Shown: positions 17,364-27,663, numbered from the stretch's first letter. The stretch: DNA of 64,000 bases from Streptomyces sp. B21-083 (GCF_036898825.1 NZ_JARUND010000001.1:3410001-3474000); one strand, 5' to 3'. The notes: generated from the letters alone by a model not told the origin. Translations and numbers: made by a program.

Positions 17364-17534
17364 GTGCTGAGAGAGACAAGCGGTCCCGAGTACGTCTCGG
17401 ACCTGGTGGACATCACCGACCTGCCCATGGACGCCCTGGAAGACCTGCCGGACACCGTGCTGGCGTCAGTGCTCCACGACGTGCGATTCCCGTCGGGCGA
17501 GAGCTTCGCCGCGTTCTCCTCGGCACTTCTCTGA
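17364..17534 (+). CDS. fxsA: FxS-type precursor peptide (triceptide RiPP)
   Basis: The 56-residue peptide begins VLRETSGPEYVSDLVDITDL, has PMDALEDLPDTVLASVLHDV in the middle, and ends FAAFSSALL. The acidic leader with an 'L..LPDTVL' helix and a C-terminal Phe-x-Ser is the pattern of FxSxx-COOH precursors, the substrates of FxsB-type radical SAM maturases. Here Phe51-Ser52-Ser53 is followed by three residues rather than the usual two. GTG at 17364 is chosen because AAAGG lies 8 bases upstream; the longer frame from 17292 looks non-coding. It leads the fxs gene cluster. Confidence 0.8.
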   Translation: MLRETSGPEYVSDLVDITDLPMDALEDLPDTVLASVLHDVRFPSGESFAAFSSALL

Positions 17535-17598
17535 CACGCCGAGACCCTTCTCGCCACCTTTCGGCCAACTATGATCCGTCCCCCCGCTGTGAGTTGAG

Positions 17599-17614
17599 CC
17601 CCGACCCATCGGGG
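17599..17614 (+). terminator. Weak hairpin between fxsA and fxsC
   Basis: CCCCGA-CCCA-TCGGGG forms a six-pair stem with a four-base loop in the 160-base gap after fxsA. It lacks a U-tract. It may reduce read-through so that the short precursor transcript is more abundant than the downstream enzyme genes, as in many RiPP operons. A TATGAT hexamer at 17570-17575 could be the -10 of a second promoter for fxsC onward. Confidence 0.35.
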
Positions 17615-17694
17615 TATCACGTTGCCACGCACATATCCCGGCTCGAAGGCGCGGTGAAACGCCTGCGGCCGAATACGGCAGCCGGGGGGGTGCT

Positions 17695-18996
17695 TTGGAG
17701 CGAGAGCCGTACTTCTTCCTCAGCTATGCGCGCGGGGACGACCGTGGCAGCGCCTTCGTGGGCCGTTTCTACGACGACCTGGTCGAGGAACTGGACCGTC
17801 TGGGCGCGGACTGCAGCGGACAGCAGCCGTTCCTCGACATCGAACGCATCGGCCTGGGCATGGACTGGGAGAGCACGCTCGGCAGTGAGATCGGGAACTG
17901 CCGGGCCTTGGTCGCCCTGTGCTCGCCCGCGTACGTCAACAGTCTTTACTGCGGCAAGGAATGGGCCGCCTTCGAATCCAGGCTGCTGAAGTACCGCGAG
18001 CAGACCGACATAGAGGTACCGGCGCTCATACCGGTCCTGTGGGTCCCCCTGCACCACGCCATGCCGCCGGAGATCAGCAAGTACCAGTACTTCGAACCGG
18101 CGATGGGTCAGGAGTACCTGGAGCAGGGGCTGATGGGACTGCTGCGTTCCGCTCCCGGGGGCCGGGCCTACCGGGCCGTCCTGGAACTTGTGGCGAAGCG
18201 GGTGCGGCACGTCGCCGATCTCTTCCGGCTGCCCCGCGCGCAGGGGCTCGACCTCCGTACCGTGCGCAGCCCCTTCGAAGGACGAGAGCTCGCGGGACCG
18301 GGAGGGCGTACGACGGGTCACGTCCGGGTGTTCATCGCCGCCGGCGTCACCGACCCCCTGCCCACGGGCCGGCAGCGGCGCGAGTACTACGGGCCCTCAC
18401 CACTCGACTGGACCCCGTACCACCCTCCGATCCACCCCACCGTGGCCTACCGGGCTCAGCGCGTGATCATAGACGAGGGGTGCACGAGCAGCCTCGAAGT
18501 CGTCGACGGCGGTCTCGGCGAGAAGCTCGACGAGGCCATGCACCACAACCAGACGTCCGTACTGCTGGTCGATGCGTGGGCCGCCCGGGAAAGCCAGTAC
18601 CGCGCACCGCTGTCCGACTACGACCGGCAGAACCACCCCGTCACCGGAGTACTCGTCCCGTGTCACGACACGGACGAGGAATCCGGCGACGAGGAGCTGT
18701 GGACCGACGTTCAGCAGGTCTTCAGACGCAACTGGATGCGACGCAACGACCCCTACGATCCGCTGTTCCAGGTCCAGGTCGAAAGACACCGGTTCGAGGA
18801 CCGGCTGGCCCGGATGGTGGTCGTCGCGCAGAACCGTCTCATGGAGAAGGCCGTCCCGCGCCGGCTGCCCGTCGGGCTGTCGGCACCGCCCATGCCGGGC
18901 CTCAGCGTCCCGTTCACACCAGCGTCCCGCACCGACGACCCGACCGATCCGCCGGGTCGTACGCCCCTGCAGAAGGATCAGGACGATGAGCACTGA
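17695..18996 (+). CDS. fxsC: TIR-like protein FxsC
   Basis: The 433-residue product has an N-terminal TIR-like domain (EPYFFLSYARGDDRGSAFVG, then PFLDIERIGLGMDWE and LVALCSPAYVNSLYCGKEWA) over residues 1-155. A second, less typical TIR-like fold follows, from about 195 to 385 (VRVFIAAGVTDPLP, ALIDEGCT-like and SVLLVDAWAA strands). This double architecture is that of FxsC, found with FxSxx precursors. It appears cytoplasmic, with a disordered C-terminal tail. The start is TTG at 17695 behind a G-rich stretch. The last 11 bases overlap fxsT. Confidence 0.82.
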   Translation: MEREPYFFLSYARGDDRGSAFVGRFYDDLVEELDRLGADCSGQQPFLDIERIGLGMDWESTLGSEIGNCRALVALCSPAYVNSLYCGKEWAAFESRLLKYREQTDIEVPALIPVLWVPLHHAMPPEISKYQYFEPAMGQEYLEQGLMGLLRSAPGGRAYRAVLELVAKRVRHVADLFRLPRAQGLDLRTVRSPFEGRELAGPGGRTTGHVRVFIAAGVTDPLPTGRQRREYYGPSPLDWTPYHPPIHPTVAYRAQRVIIDEGCTSSLEVVDGGLGEKLDEAMHHNQTSVLLVDAWAARESQYRAPLSDYDRQNHPVTGVLVPCHDTDEESGDEELWTDVQQVFRRNWMRRNDPYDPLFQVQVERHRFEDRLARMVVVAQNRLMEKAVPRRLPVGLSAPPMPGLSVPFTPASRTDDPTDPPGRTPLQKDQDDEH

Positions 18997-21900
18997 GGCC
19001 GAGGCTCAGGACACCGGCAGGATTGTCACCTTCTATTCGTACAAAGGTGGCACAGGCCGCACGATGGCTTTGGTCAACGTCGGCTGGATCATGGCCAGCA
19101 ACGGCAAGAGGGTGCTGCTGGTCGACTGGGACCTGGAGGCCCCCGGACTGCACCGCTACCTGCGCCCCTTCCTCCTCGATCCGAAGCTGCGGGACACCGA
19201 CGGCCTGATCAACATGGTGAACTCCTTCGTCGGACAGGTGATGCGCCCCGGGCCGCTGGAACCCGGCGCCGGGACCACCGTGATGAGTGACGAAGAACTG
19301 CGTTCCCACGCACGGCTCGGCCCTCGCGTCACCGGCCTGGACCTGCGGTTCCCGGCGGGCGGCCGGCTCGACTTCCTGCCTGCGGGGCGGATGTCCCCCT
19401 CGTACTCGGCGGACGTCACCAGCTTCAACTGGCGCGCGTTCTACGAGCGTCTGGGTGGCGGCTCGTTCCTTCAGGCGCTGCGGGAGGAGATGAAGGCGTC
19501 GTACGACTACGTCCTCATCGACAGTCGCACGGGCGTCAGCGACATCTCGGGGATCTGCACCACCCTGATGCCGGACGTCCTCGTCGACGGGTTCGTCCTG
19601 AACCACCAGAGCATCGAGGGCGGCCTGGATGTCGCCCAGTCCGTGGCGGCGGAGGTGCGCCACCCCGTGCGTATCCTCCCCGTGCCCATGCGCGTCGAGG
19701 ACGGCGAGCAGGAACTGCTCGAATGGGGCCGCGACCTGGCTCGCGCGGAGTTCGGACCGTTCCTCTCCTGGCTCGTCGAACCGGAGCACGACCAGTACTG
19801 GGGAGATGTCGAGATCCCCTACAAGAAGTACTACGCCTACGCCGAGATCCCGTCCACGGTCCGGGACCGGCCCTCCCAGCCGGGCAACCTGCTCGCGGCC
19901 TTCGAGCGACTCACCGCGTGGATCACCGACGGCCAGGTGCGCTCCCTCGTCCCCCATCCGGAGGAAGAACGGCTGCGGATGCGTGCCGTCTACCTCGACC
20001 CCAGGACGTCATGGCCGCGCATCCACGTCAGCTACGCACCGGCCGACCGCATGTGGGCGGAATGGGTCGCGGCCCGGCTGGAAGCCACCGGATACCAGGT
20101 TTCGCTGCACAGCACCGCCGAGCCGGGCACCGGGACGCTGCCCGAGGTCGTCCCGGTGCTGAAGGGACGGGGAAGGCTGCTCGCCCTGCTCTCCCCCGAG
20201 TACCTGGCCCAGCGGCGCACTCAGGACATCTGGACCCAGTTGAAAGGCCACGAGAGCGCCAAGGGGGCGCTGCTGGCGGTACGCGTCCAGGAGTTCGAAC
20301 CCACGGCCCGGGACCCCTTCAGGGGTCGCTTCGCCGCCGACCTCACCCATTGCACTCCCGAGGAGGCGGAGACCCAGTTGCTGTCGGCCGTCGGCCCGGT
20401 CCGCCGCACGCGCGTCCCGGACGGCGGCGTGACGGTCACCGGCACAGCGGTACCGCCGTTTCCTGGTACGTCCCCCACAGTGCAGCGCGTTCCCTCCAGG
20501 AACGTCTCGTTCACCGGCCGGGGTTTCCTGCTGGAGAGGCTGCGCAACGGCTTCACCTCCGGCAGTACGACACAGGTTCTCTACGGGCTCGGCGGGGTGG
20601 GTAAAACCCAGATCGCCCAGGAATACGCACATCGATTCAAAGCGGCCTATGACGTGGTCTGGTGGGTCACCGCCGCGCAACCCGGTCTGATCCGCCCGGC
20701 CCTCGCCGATCTCGCGCCGCGCCTCGGCCTGGAGGTCGGCGAGGACATGACGAGCACAGCGGAGTCGGTGCTGAGGGCGCTGCGACGGGGTGAGCCGTTC
20801 GACCGCTGGCTTCTGGTCTACGACAACGCCGGACGCCCCGAACAGCTTGCGGAGTTCATCCCGACCGGGCCGCCCGGCGGGCACGTCCTGCTCAGTTCCC
20901 GCGACCGGACCTGGGTGAACGACGCGGGGCTGGTCGAGGTCGAGGTGTTCCAGCGTCAGGAGAGCACCGACCTGCTGCACCGCCTCAACACCGGGCTCAC
21001 AGCCTCCGACGCGGAAAGGGTGGCCAGGGAACTGGGCGACCTGCCGCTGGCCGTGGCCCAGGCCGCGGTCTGGCTGAGCGAGAGCAGCATGCCGGTGGCC
21101 ACCTATCTGGCGCTGCTCAAGGACCGCCTCACCGAGGTGTTGCAGACCACCCAGTTACCGGCACGGGACTATCCCCACTCCGCCGCTGCGACCTGGCTTC
21201 TGGCGGTGGACGAACTACGCCGGGTCAACCAGGCGGCGGCCGAGATGCTGGAGATCTGCTCCTTCTTCGGACCTGACCCCATTCCCCTGCGACTCCTGTA
21301 CAGCAAAGCCGTCACCAAGGCGCTGACCCTGCCCTCGGGTGAGCCCCGCGACGAGATGGCCGTCGCCCAACTGGTGCGTGCCATCAATCGGTTCGGCCTC
21401 GCCAAGAGCGACCAGAGCAGTGCGACCCTCACGGTGCACCGGCTGGTGCAGGCCGTCATCCGCGAACAGGTCGACGACGAACGCACACCGCAGGCCCGCG
21501 GTGTGGTGCACGCCGCGCTGGTCGACGCCGACCCGGGCGACCCCGACGTACCCGGGGACTGGGACCGCTATGCGGAACTGTTGCCCCATCTGCGGCCCAG
21601 CCTGGCCGCCGAGAGTCCGGACCCCGAGGTGCGCAAGTGGGTCACCGACTCGGTGCGCTACCTGTGGAAACGCGGCCTGCACACCGACGGCCAAGAGCTC
21701 GCGGAAAGCACACTGGACCGCTGGGAGGAATGCGGCATCGGGCACCCCGACGACCCCCAGACCCTGATGCTGCGCATCCAGCTCGGCAACCTCCGCCGCT
21801 CGAGAGGGCAGCTGGGAAAGGCCTACGAGACCGACCAGGACACCTTCGAGCGGTTCCACCGCACCAAGGGCCCGGACTACGCGCACACGCTCGCGGCCGC

Positions 21901-22954
21901 CGGGAACGTCGCCGCCGACCTGCGCGCGCTGGGCCGCTACCTGGAGGCCCGGGAACTCGACCGACATACCCTCGACGGGGCCCTGCGGACACTGGGCGAC
22001 GACCACCCGCGCACCCTCATGTACACCAACAACCTCGGTATGTCGGAGTACCTCGCTGGCGATCGCCGGGCGGCCCTGGCCCTCCACGAACACGCCTACC
22101 GGCAACAGAGCGAGACACGCGGCCGGGACAACTTCTACTCCCTGCTGTTCGCCAGCAACTACGCCCGGGACCTGCGCGAGACGGGCAGTCTGAGGGAAGC
22201 CCTGGAACTGCTGCGCACCACCGTCCAGTGGTACGAGCAGACCCTCGGCGAGGGTCACATGGAGACGCTGAGGACGCGCCGCAACCTCGCCGTGGCCCTG
22301 CGCCGGGCCGGGGACTACGAACAGGCGAGAAAGATCGACGAGGACATCCACTCGCGGTACGTCGAGGCACACGGCACCGAGCACACGGACACGCTCGCCG
22401 CGGCCGTCGGTCTCGCCTGCGATCTGGCGGCGCTCGGCGAGCCGGATCGAGCACGGCAGCTGGCCGAACGGGCGAAGGACCGCTACAGCACCTACCTGGG
22501 GGCGGAACATCCCGTCACTCTGGCCTGCTCCACCAACCTCTCGGTCTACCGGCGGTTGACGGGCAGTCCGGACTCCGCACGCGAGTTGTCCCACAAAGCT
22601 CTGCACCAGATGGCACAGATCGTCGGGACGAGTCACCCGTACAGCCTCAGCTGCATGATCAATCACGCGAACGACCTCGCCCTGGCCGGCGACCTGGAAG
22701 AGGCCGCCGAGCTGGACCGGCGTGCGCGACGGTACTTCCTCGACATCCTGGGCCCCGACCACTACGACACCATCAACATCACCGCCAACCTGGGTCTGAG
22801 CCTGGCCGCGATCGGCCAGACCGAGGAGGCGGGGCAGTTGGCGGTGGAGGCCGCGCGAAGGGCCCGGGACAAGCTGGGAGAGGCGCATCCCACGACCCGG
22901 ACAATACTGTCCGGAAAACGGCTCGATTCGGACATCGAACCGCCGACCACCTGA
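18986..22954 (+). CDS. fxsT: FxS-system multidomain NTPase with TIR-like and TPR regions
   Basis: The 1322-residue protein starts with a MinD/ParA-like P-loop domain (SYKGGTGRT, residues 18-26; VLLVDWDLEAPG; DYVLIDSRTG). A TIR-like segment follows around 343-470 (PRIHVSYAPADRMWAEWVAA). Next is an NB-ARC/STAND ATPase with P-loop GLGGVGKT (534-541), kinase-2 WLLVYDNA and GDLPLAVAQAA. The last 500 residues are tetratricopeptide repeats with TLGDDHPRTL-type motifs. This matches the large TPR protein of FxSxx-COOH systems. ATG at 18986 follows AAGGA; the reading frame is open much further upstream inside fxsC but in the wrong phase. Confidence 0.85.
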   Translation: MSTEAEAQDTGRIVTFYSYKGGTGRTMALVNVGWIMASNGKRVLLVDWDLEAPGLHRYLRPFLLDPKLRDTDGLINMVNSFVGQVMRPGPLEPGAGTTVMSDEELRSHARLGPRVTGLDLRFPAGGRLDFLPAGRMSPSYSADVTSFNWRAFYERLGGGSFLQALREEMKASYDYVLIDSRTGVSDISGICTTLMPDVLVDGFVLNHQSIEGGLDVAQSVAAEVRHPVRILPVPMRVEDGEQELLEWGRDLARAEFGPFLSWLVEPEHDQYWGDVEIPYKKYYAYAEIPSTVRDRPSQPGNLLAAFERLTAWITDGQVRSLVPHPEEERLRMRAVYLDPRTSWPRIHVSYAPADRMWAEWVAARLEATGYQVSLHSTAEPGTGTLPEVVPVLKGRGRLLALLSPEYLAQRRTQDIWTQLKGHESAKGALLAVRVQEFEPTARDPFRGRFAADLTHCTPEEAETQLLSAVGPVRRTRVPDGGVTVTGTAVPPFPGTSPTVQRVPSRNVSFTGRGFLLERLRNGFTSGSTTQVLYGLGGVGKTQIAQEYAHRFKAAYDVVWWVTAAQPGLIRPALADLAPRLGLEVGEDMTSTAESVLRALRRGEPFDRWLLVYDNAGRPEQLAEFIPTGPPGGHVLLSSRDRTWVNDAGLVEVEVFQRQESTDLLHRLNTGLTASDAERVARELGDLPLAVAQAAVWLSESSMPVATYLALLKDRLTEVLQTTQLPARDYPHSAAATWLLAVDELRRVNQAAAEMLEICSFFGPDPIPLRLLYSKAVTKALTLPSGEPRDEMAVAQLVRAINRFGLAKSDQSSATLTVHRLVQAVIREQVDDERTPQARGVVHAALVDADPGDPDVPGDWDRYAELLPHLRPSLAAESPDPEVRKWVTDSVRYLWKRGLHTDGQELAESTLDRWEECGIGHPDDPQTLMLRIQLGNLRRSRGQLGKAYETDQDTFERFHRTKGPDYAHTLAAAGNVAADLRALGRYLEARELDRHTLDGALRTLGDDHPRTLMYTNNLGMSEYLAGDRRAALALHEHAYRQQSETRGRDNFYSLLFASNYARDLRETGSLREALELLRTTVQWYEQTLGEGHMETLRTRRNLAVALRRAGDYEQARKIDEDIHSRYVEAHGTEHTDTLAAAVGLACDLAALGEPDRARQLAERAKDRYSTYLGAEHPVTLACSTNLSVYRRLTGSPDSARELSHKALHQMAQIVGTSHPYSLSCMINHANDLALAGDLEEAAELDRRARRYFLDILGPDHYDTINITANLGLSLAAIGQTEEAGQLAVEAARRARDKLGEAHPTTRTILSGKRLDSDIEPPTT

Positions 22955-23044
22955 TCAGGCGACGTCATTCGCGCCGAGAGCCACACAGCCCTCACGGGGT
23001 ACCTATGATGGGCTCTTTCCTCCACCGCCATACCAGAGCGATCG

Positions 23045-24304
23045 ATGCCGATGTCCGCCACCAACGCCCCGCCCGCCACCCCGGACAGCGGGGCGGAGTC
23101 CGTGCCCTTCCGACAGTTCCTGCTGAAGATCCACAGCCGGTGCAACCTGGCCTGCACGTACTGCTACATGTACGAGGCGGCCGACCAGAGCTGGCGGCAA
23201 AAGCCCAGGAGCATGACTCCGGCGACGGTGCGGCGGGCGTCGCGGTTGATGGCCGAACACGCCGCGGAGCACGGACTGTCCGAGGTGCACGTGGTGCTGC
23301 ACGGGGGCGAGCCCCTCCTGGTCGGGGCGGAGCGCCTGGAAGCCCTCCTCGGGACCGTCACGGACGCGCTGGCCGGAATCGCCACGCCGCGCTTCACCCT
23401 GCAGACCAACGGCATCCGGCTCGCCGAGGACCCGCGGCTGCTCCCCGTCCTTGACCGTCACGGGGTCCGGATCGGGGTGAGCCTGGACGGCACCCCCGCC
23501 GCACACGACCGGCATCGCCGGCGGGCCGACGGGCGAGGCAGCCACGCCGCCACCGTCCGCGCGCTCGAACTGCTGATGGAACCGGCCCACCGGCACCTGT
23601 TCGCCGGCCTGTTGTGCGTGATCGACCCCACCACCGATCCGCTGGAGACGTACGACGCGCTCCTGCGGTTCACTCCGCCCCGGCTGGACCTGTTACTCCC
23701 CCATGGGACCTGGCAGGCTCCGCCGCCCGGGCTCGCCGCGCGGATCTCTCCGCCCACGGCTCCGCCCGCACCGGGCGCCACGCGTCCGGCTCCGTACGCC
23801 GACTGGCTGCGCGTGGTCTTCGACCGCTGGTACGGCGCCCCGAGCCGGGAGACCGGCATCCGGCTGTTCGAGGAGATCATGGTGCTGCTGCTCGGCGGTA
23901 CCGCCCGTAGCGAGGTGGTCGGTCTCACACCCGTCGACCTCGTCGTCGTGGAGACCGACGGGGCGATCGAGCAGGCCGACTCGCTCAAGGTGAGCTATCC
24001 CGGGGCGCCCGAGACCGGGTTGCACGTGTTCCGCGACACCTTCGCCGACGCCGCCGCGCATCCCGCCTTCCGCGCCCGGCAGCGCGGCTTGAGCGGGCTC
24101 GGCCCCGTCTGCCGCTCCTGCGCCCGCTCCCGCGTGTGCGGCGGCGGCCTGTACGCCCACAGATACTTTCCCGAAGCCACCCCGGTCTTCTCGGCTCCCT
24201 CCGTGTACTGCGACGACCTGGCGGTACTGGTCGACCACATCGGCGCCCGGCTGCGCCGGGACATCGCCGCACTGACCGTGCCCCGACCGAAGGCGTCCCG
24301 ATGA
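23045..24304 (+). CDS. fxsB: Radical SAM/SPASM peptide maturase FxsB
   Basis: The 419-residue enzyme has the radical SAM signature CNLACTYC (Cys33, Cys37, Cys40), the GGEPLL motif, QTNG and SLDG. The C-terminal SPASM region has CRSCARSRVCGGG and a later YCDDL cysteine, enough for auxiliary iron-sulfur clusters. FxsB-type enzymes are reported to join the Phe ring to the beta-carbon of the Ser two residues on, forming a three-residue cyclophane. The protein ends right after the SPASM domain and lacks the C-terminal HExxH-like extension seen in long FxsB proteins; that domain sits in the next gene, which overlaps by ATGA. Confidence 0.88.
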   Translation: MPMSATNAPPATPDSGAESVPFRQFLLKIHSRCNLACTYCYMYEAADQSWRQKPRSMTPATVRRASRLMAEHAAEHGLSEVHVVLHGGEPLLVGAERLEALLGTVTDALAGIATPRFTLQTNGIRLAEDPRLLPVLDRHGVRIGVSLDGTPAAHDRHRRRADGRGSHAATVRALELLMEPAHRHLFAGLLCVIDPTTDPLETYDALLRFTPPRLDLLLPHGTWQAPPPGLAARISPPTAPPAPGATRPAPYADWLRVVFDRWYGAPSRETGIRLFEEIMVLLLGGTARSEVVGLTPVDLVVVETDGAIEQADSLKVSYPGAPETGLHVFRDTFADAAAHPAFRARQRGLSGLGPVCRSCARSRVCGGGLYAHRYFPEATPVFSAPSVYCDDLAVLVDHIGARLRRDIAALTVPRPKASR

Positions 24305-26073
24305 GAGCAGCGACGGGGCAGGGGGCTGGTTTCGCACCACGCCCCGGCCAGGATCTCGTCCCGCACACCGTCCCCGACCTCGTCTTCAGAGCCCTGGCCC
24401 GCGCCCGCGGCGGTGCGACCGCCGTGGACCTGCTCCGGAGCGGGCAGCTGAGCAAACGCATGCTGATGGCGCGGGCCCTGCGCCAGGCGGCAGACGGGCG
24501 CCCGGAGGAGGGCGCGGCAGAAGCGGCGTACCGCGGCCTGGTCGAACTGAACCGGCGGGACCGCGCGGCTTGGCGCGAGGTCATGCTGCACCCCTACCTG
24601 GACGAGGGACTGACCCGCACTCTCACCGCGCTGGAGCGCGGACTGCCCGCTGATCTGCGGTGGTTGGAACAACTGACGGCGGACCCAGACCGGCGGGCAT
24701 GGCACCGCGTCGACGCCGTCTGTGACGGCATGGCGCTCGAACTGCGACTCGCCGACCACGGCCCCTTCCGTGAGGCACACGGTCACGAACTCGCCGAACC
24801 ACTCACGGCCGCACAGACACGAGAGTGGACACAGGCGCTGCGTGCCGCCTGGACCGTGCTCGTGCGGCGGCACCCCTGGCACGCGCAGACCATCGCCGCC
24901 GGCCTGACCACCGTGGTCCCGCTGCTTCCCGACCACGACGGCACCGAGGTGAGTTCGGCGGCCCGTCGCGCCTTCGGAGCCGTCGCCGCCTCCCTCCCCG
25001 ACGACCCGGTGCTTCTCGCACTGACTCTCGTGCACGAGTTTCTGCACGTCCAACTCGGCGCGCTGCTCGACCTGTTGCCGCTGCACGGCCCTCCGACGGA
25101 CGCCCGCTACCACGCCCCGTGGCGGCTCGATCAGCGGCCCGTCGGAGCGCTGCTCCAGGGGACGTACGCGCATCTGGGCGTGACGGACTTCTGGCGCACC
25201 GAACTCGCCTCCGGGACGGGAGACGAGCGTGCCCGACGTGAGTACGACACCTGGCGCGAGCACACCGACACCGCCGCCCGCACTCTGCTCGAAAGCGGCG
25301 AACTTCTGCCCGCAGGCAGGCGGTTCGTGACGGAGCTGCGTGAGGCCGTGCGTCGTCGGCTCGGGCCGGCCGGGGCGCTGCGCGGCAGAGCGGACCTCGT
25401 CCATGACCTTCGCGGACTGGGACTCCGGGCCGGAGACACCGTCCTCGTGCACTCCGCCCTGAGTACCGTCGGGCCCGTCTCAGGCGGCGCGGACACCATG
25501 GTGAGCGCGCTGTCGGAAGTCCTCGGACCCGACGGGACGCTCGTGATGCACACCCCGACACCCGCCGGCGCCCGCGCCCGGACGCCCTCGTCCGCCCCGT
25601 ACACCGCACCGGGCTTCGGCGTCGGCGTCGGCGTCCTGGCCGAGACGGTACGGACCCGGTCCGCCGCCCTGCACAGCGCTCATCCGTGGAGTGCCTTCAC
25701 GGCGCTGGGCGCCCAGGCGGACCACATCACCTCCGACCACTCCCCCGACTGCTCCCTGGGCGAGGAGTCACCGCTCGGCAGACTGGAGAAGCTCGACGCC
25801 CGAGTGCTGTTGATGGGCGTCGGTTTCGAGGCGTGCACCGCGTTCCACCTGGCGGAGTACCGCATCCCGAGCCGTCTTACGGGCTCCCACGAAGGTGCCG
25901 GAACACTCCTGGACTCCTCCCCGTTCGCGGCGGTGGGGGCCGCCTACGAGGCGACCGGAGCGGTGCGCTCGGGCCTGGTCGGTCATGCCCACTGCCGGCT
26001 GTTCGACCTCGCTGACGCCGTCGCGTTCGCCGTCGGACGGCTGGCGGACAGCGCCTCCTGCGGCAGTCAGTAG
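24301..26073 (+). CDS. HExxH peptide beta-hydroxylase-type domain fused to AAC(3) acyltransferase
   Basis: The 590-residue fusion has an N-terminal domain (about 1-345) with HEFLH at 245-249 and the downstream LHGP and [19 protein letters not shown] segments typical of the HExxH peptide-modification family, whose members include 2-oxoglutarate-dependent peptide beta-hydroxylases. The metal ligands look intact. From about 360 to the end it is an aminoglycoside 3-N-acetyltransferase fold ([45 protein letters not shown]). ATG at 24301 overlaps the fxsB stop. Adjacent homologues usually keep the AAC(3) part separate as I recall. Peptide acylation is inference; resistance to aminoglycosides seems unlikely. 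Confidence 0.82.
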   Translation: MRAATGQGAGFAPRPGQDLVPHTVPDLVFRALARARGGATAVDLLRSGQLSKRMLMARALRQAADGRPEEGAAEAAYRGLVELNRRDRAAWREVMLHPYLDEGLTRTLTALERGLPADLRWLEQLTADPDRRAWHRVDAVCDGMALELRLADHGPFREAHGHELAEPLTAAQTREWTQALRAAWTVLVRRHPWHAQTIAAGLTTVVPLLPDHDGTEVSSAARRAFGAVAASLPDDPVLLALTLVHEFLHVQLGALLDLLPLHGPPTDARYHAPWRLDQRPVGALLQGTYAHLGVTDFWRTELASGTGDERARREYDTWREHTDTAARTLLESGELLPAGRRFVTELREAVRRRLGPAGALRGRADLVHDLRGLGLRAGDTVLVHSALSTVGPVSGGADTMVSALSEVLGPDGTLVMHTPTPAGARARTPSSAPYTAPGFGVGVGVLAETVRTRSAALHSAHPWSAFTALGAQADHITSDHSPDCSLGEESPLGRLEKLDARVLLMGVGFEACTAFHLAEYRIPSRLTGSHEGAGTLLDSSPFAAVGAAYEATGAVRSGLVGHAHCRLFDLADAVAFAVGRLADSASCGSQ

Positions 26074-26321
26074 TGATAACGGGCTGCGAGGATCACGATC
26101 TCCTTGTCCGTCACTAGATAGACAAGGCGGTGCTCGTCGTCGATCCGTCTCGACCACACCCCGGGCAAGTGGTCTTTGAGCGGCTCGGGCTTGCCGATCC
26201 CCGTGAAGGGGTCACGCTTGACGTCTTCGATGAGCTTGTTGATCCGAGCGAGCATCTTGCGGTCGTTCTTGAGCCAGGACGTGTGGTCCTCCCAGCCCTG
26301 ATCCTCGAAGACAAGCCTCAC
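26067..26321 (-). CDS. yoeB: YoeB-type mRNA interferase toxin
   Basis: The 84-residue protein has the length of E. coli YoeB and the same signature: [29 protein letters not shown] and a terminal ARYHY. The catalytic Glu, Arg, His and final Tyr of that family are all present. Such toxins cut mRNA at the ribosomal A site. GTG at 26321 overlaps the stop of the antitoxin frame (GTGA), the usual coupling. Its last bases overlap the end of the opposite-strand fxs fusion gene by seven bases. Confidence 0.87.
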   Translation of the reverse strand: MRLVFEDQGWEDHTSWLKNDRKMLARINKLIEDVKRDPFTGIGKPEPLKDHLPGVWSRRIDDEHRLVYLVTDKEIVILAARYHY

Positions 26322-26545
26322 TCGGTACCCACAGCCGGTTCCACCGCATCCGGGTCGATCAGCTCGCGCTCCGACACGTCGACGTTGCTCAGCGCATTCT
26401 CGTACGCCTTGAGCAGCCGCCGGGCGTTCACGGGTGAACGCAGCAGATACGAGCCCTCGCGCAGCGCCGCGTAGTCCTCGGCGGAGACGAAGCAAAGAGT
26501 GAAGGGCCCGACTCCGATGAGCCGGACCCCTCCTGACCTGCGCAT
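26318..26545 (-). pseudogene. N-terminally truncated Phd/YefM-type antitoxin
   Basis: The C-terminal part is recognisable: [20 protein letters not shown], then [15 protein letters not shown] and SERELIDPD match the end of YefM-like antitoxins that wraps the toxin. The first 35-40 residues, which form the DNA-binding and dimer domain, are absent: only about 19 unrelated-looking residues precede the match, and the ychF stop lies 30 bases upstream. The toxin-binding tail may still be made, but autorepression should be lost. I treat it as a damaged gene. Confidence 0.65.
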
Positions 26546-26574
26546 TCAACAAAGGCGACGTGCTGGAATCGCGC

Positions 26575-27663
<1,089 letters not shown>

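Noticed and set aside
24301..26073. Reading the AAC(3) domain as an aminoglycoside resistance gene
   Set aside because: It is fused to a peptide-modification domain and overlaps fxsB, so a peptide or its own substrate is the likelier acceptor. Resistance cannot be told from sequence.
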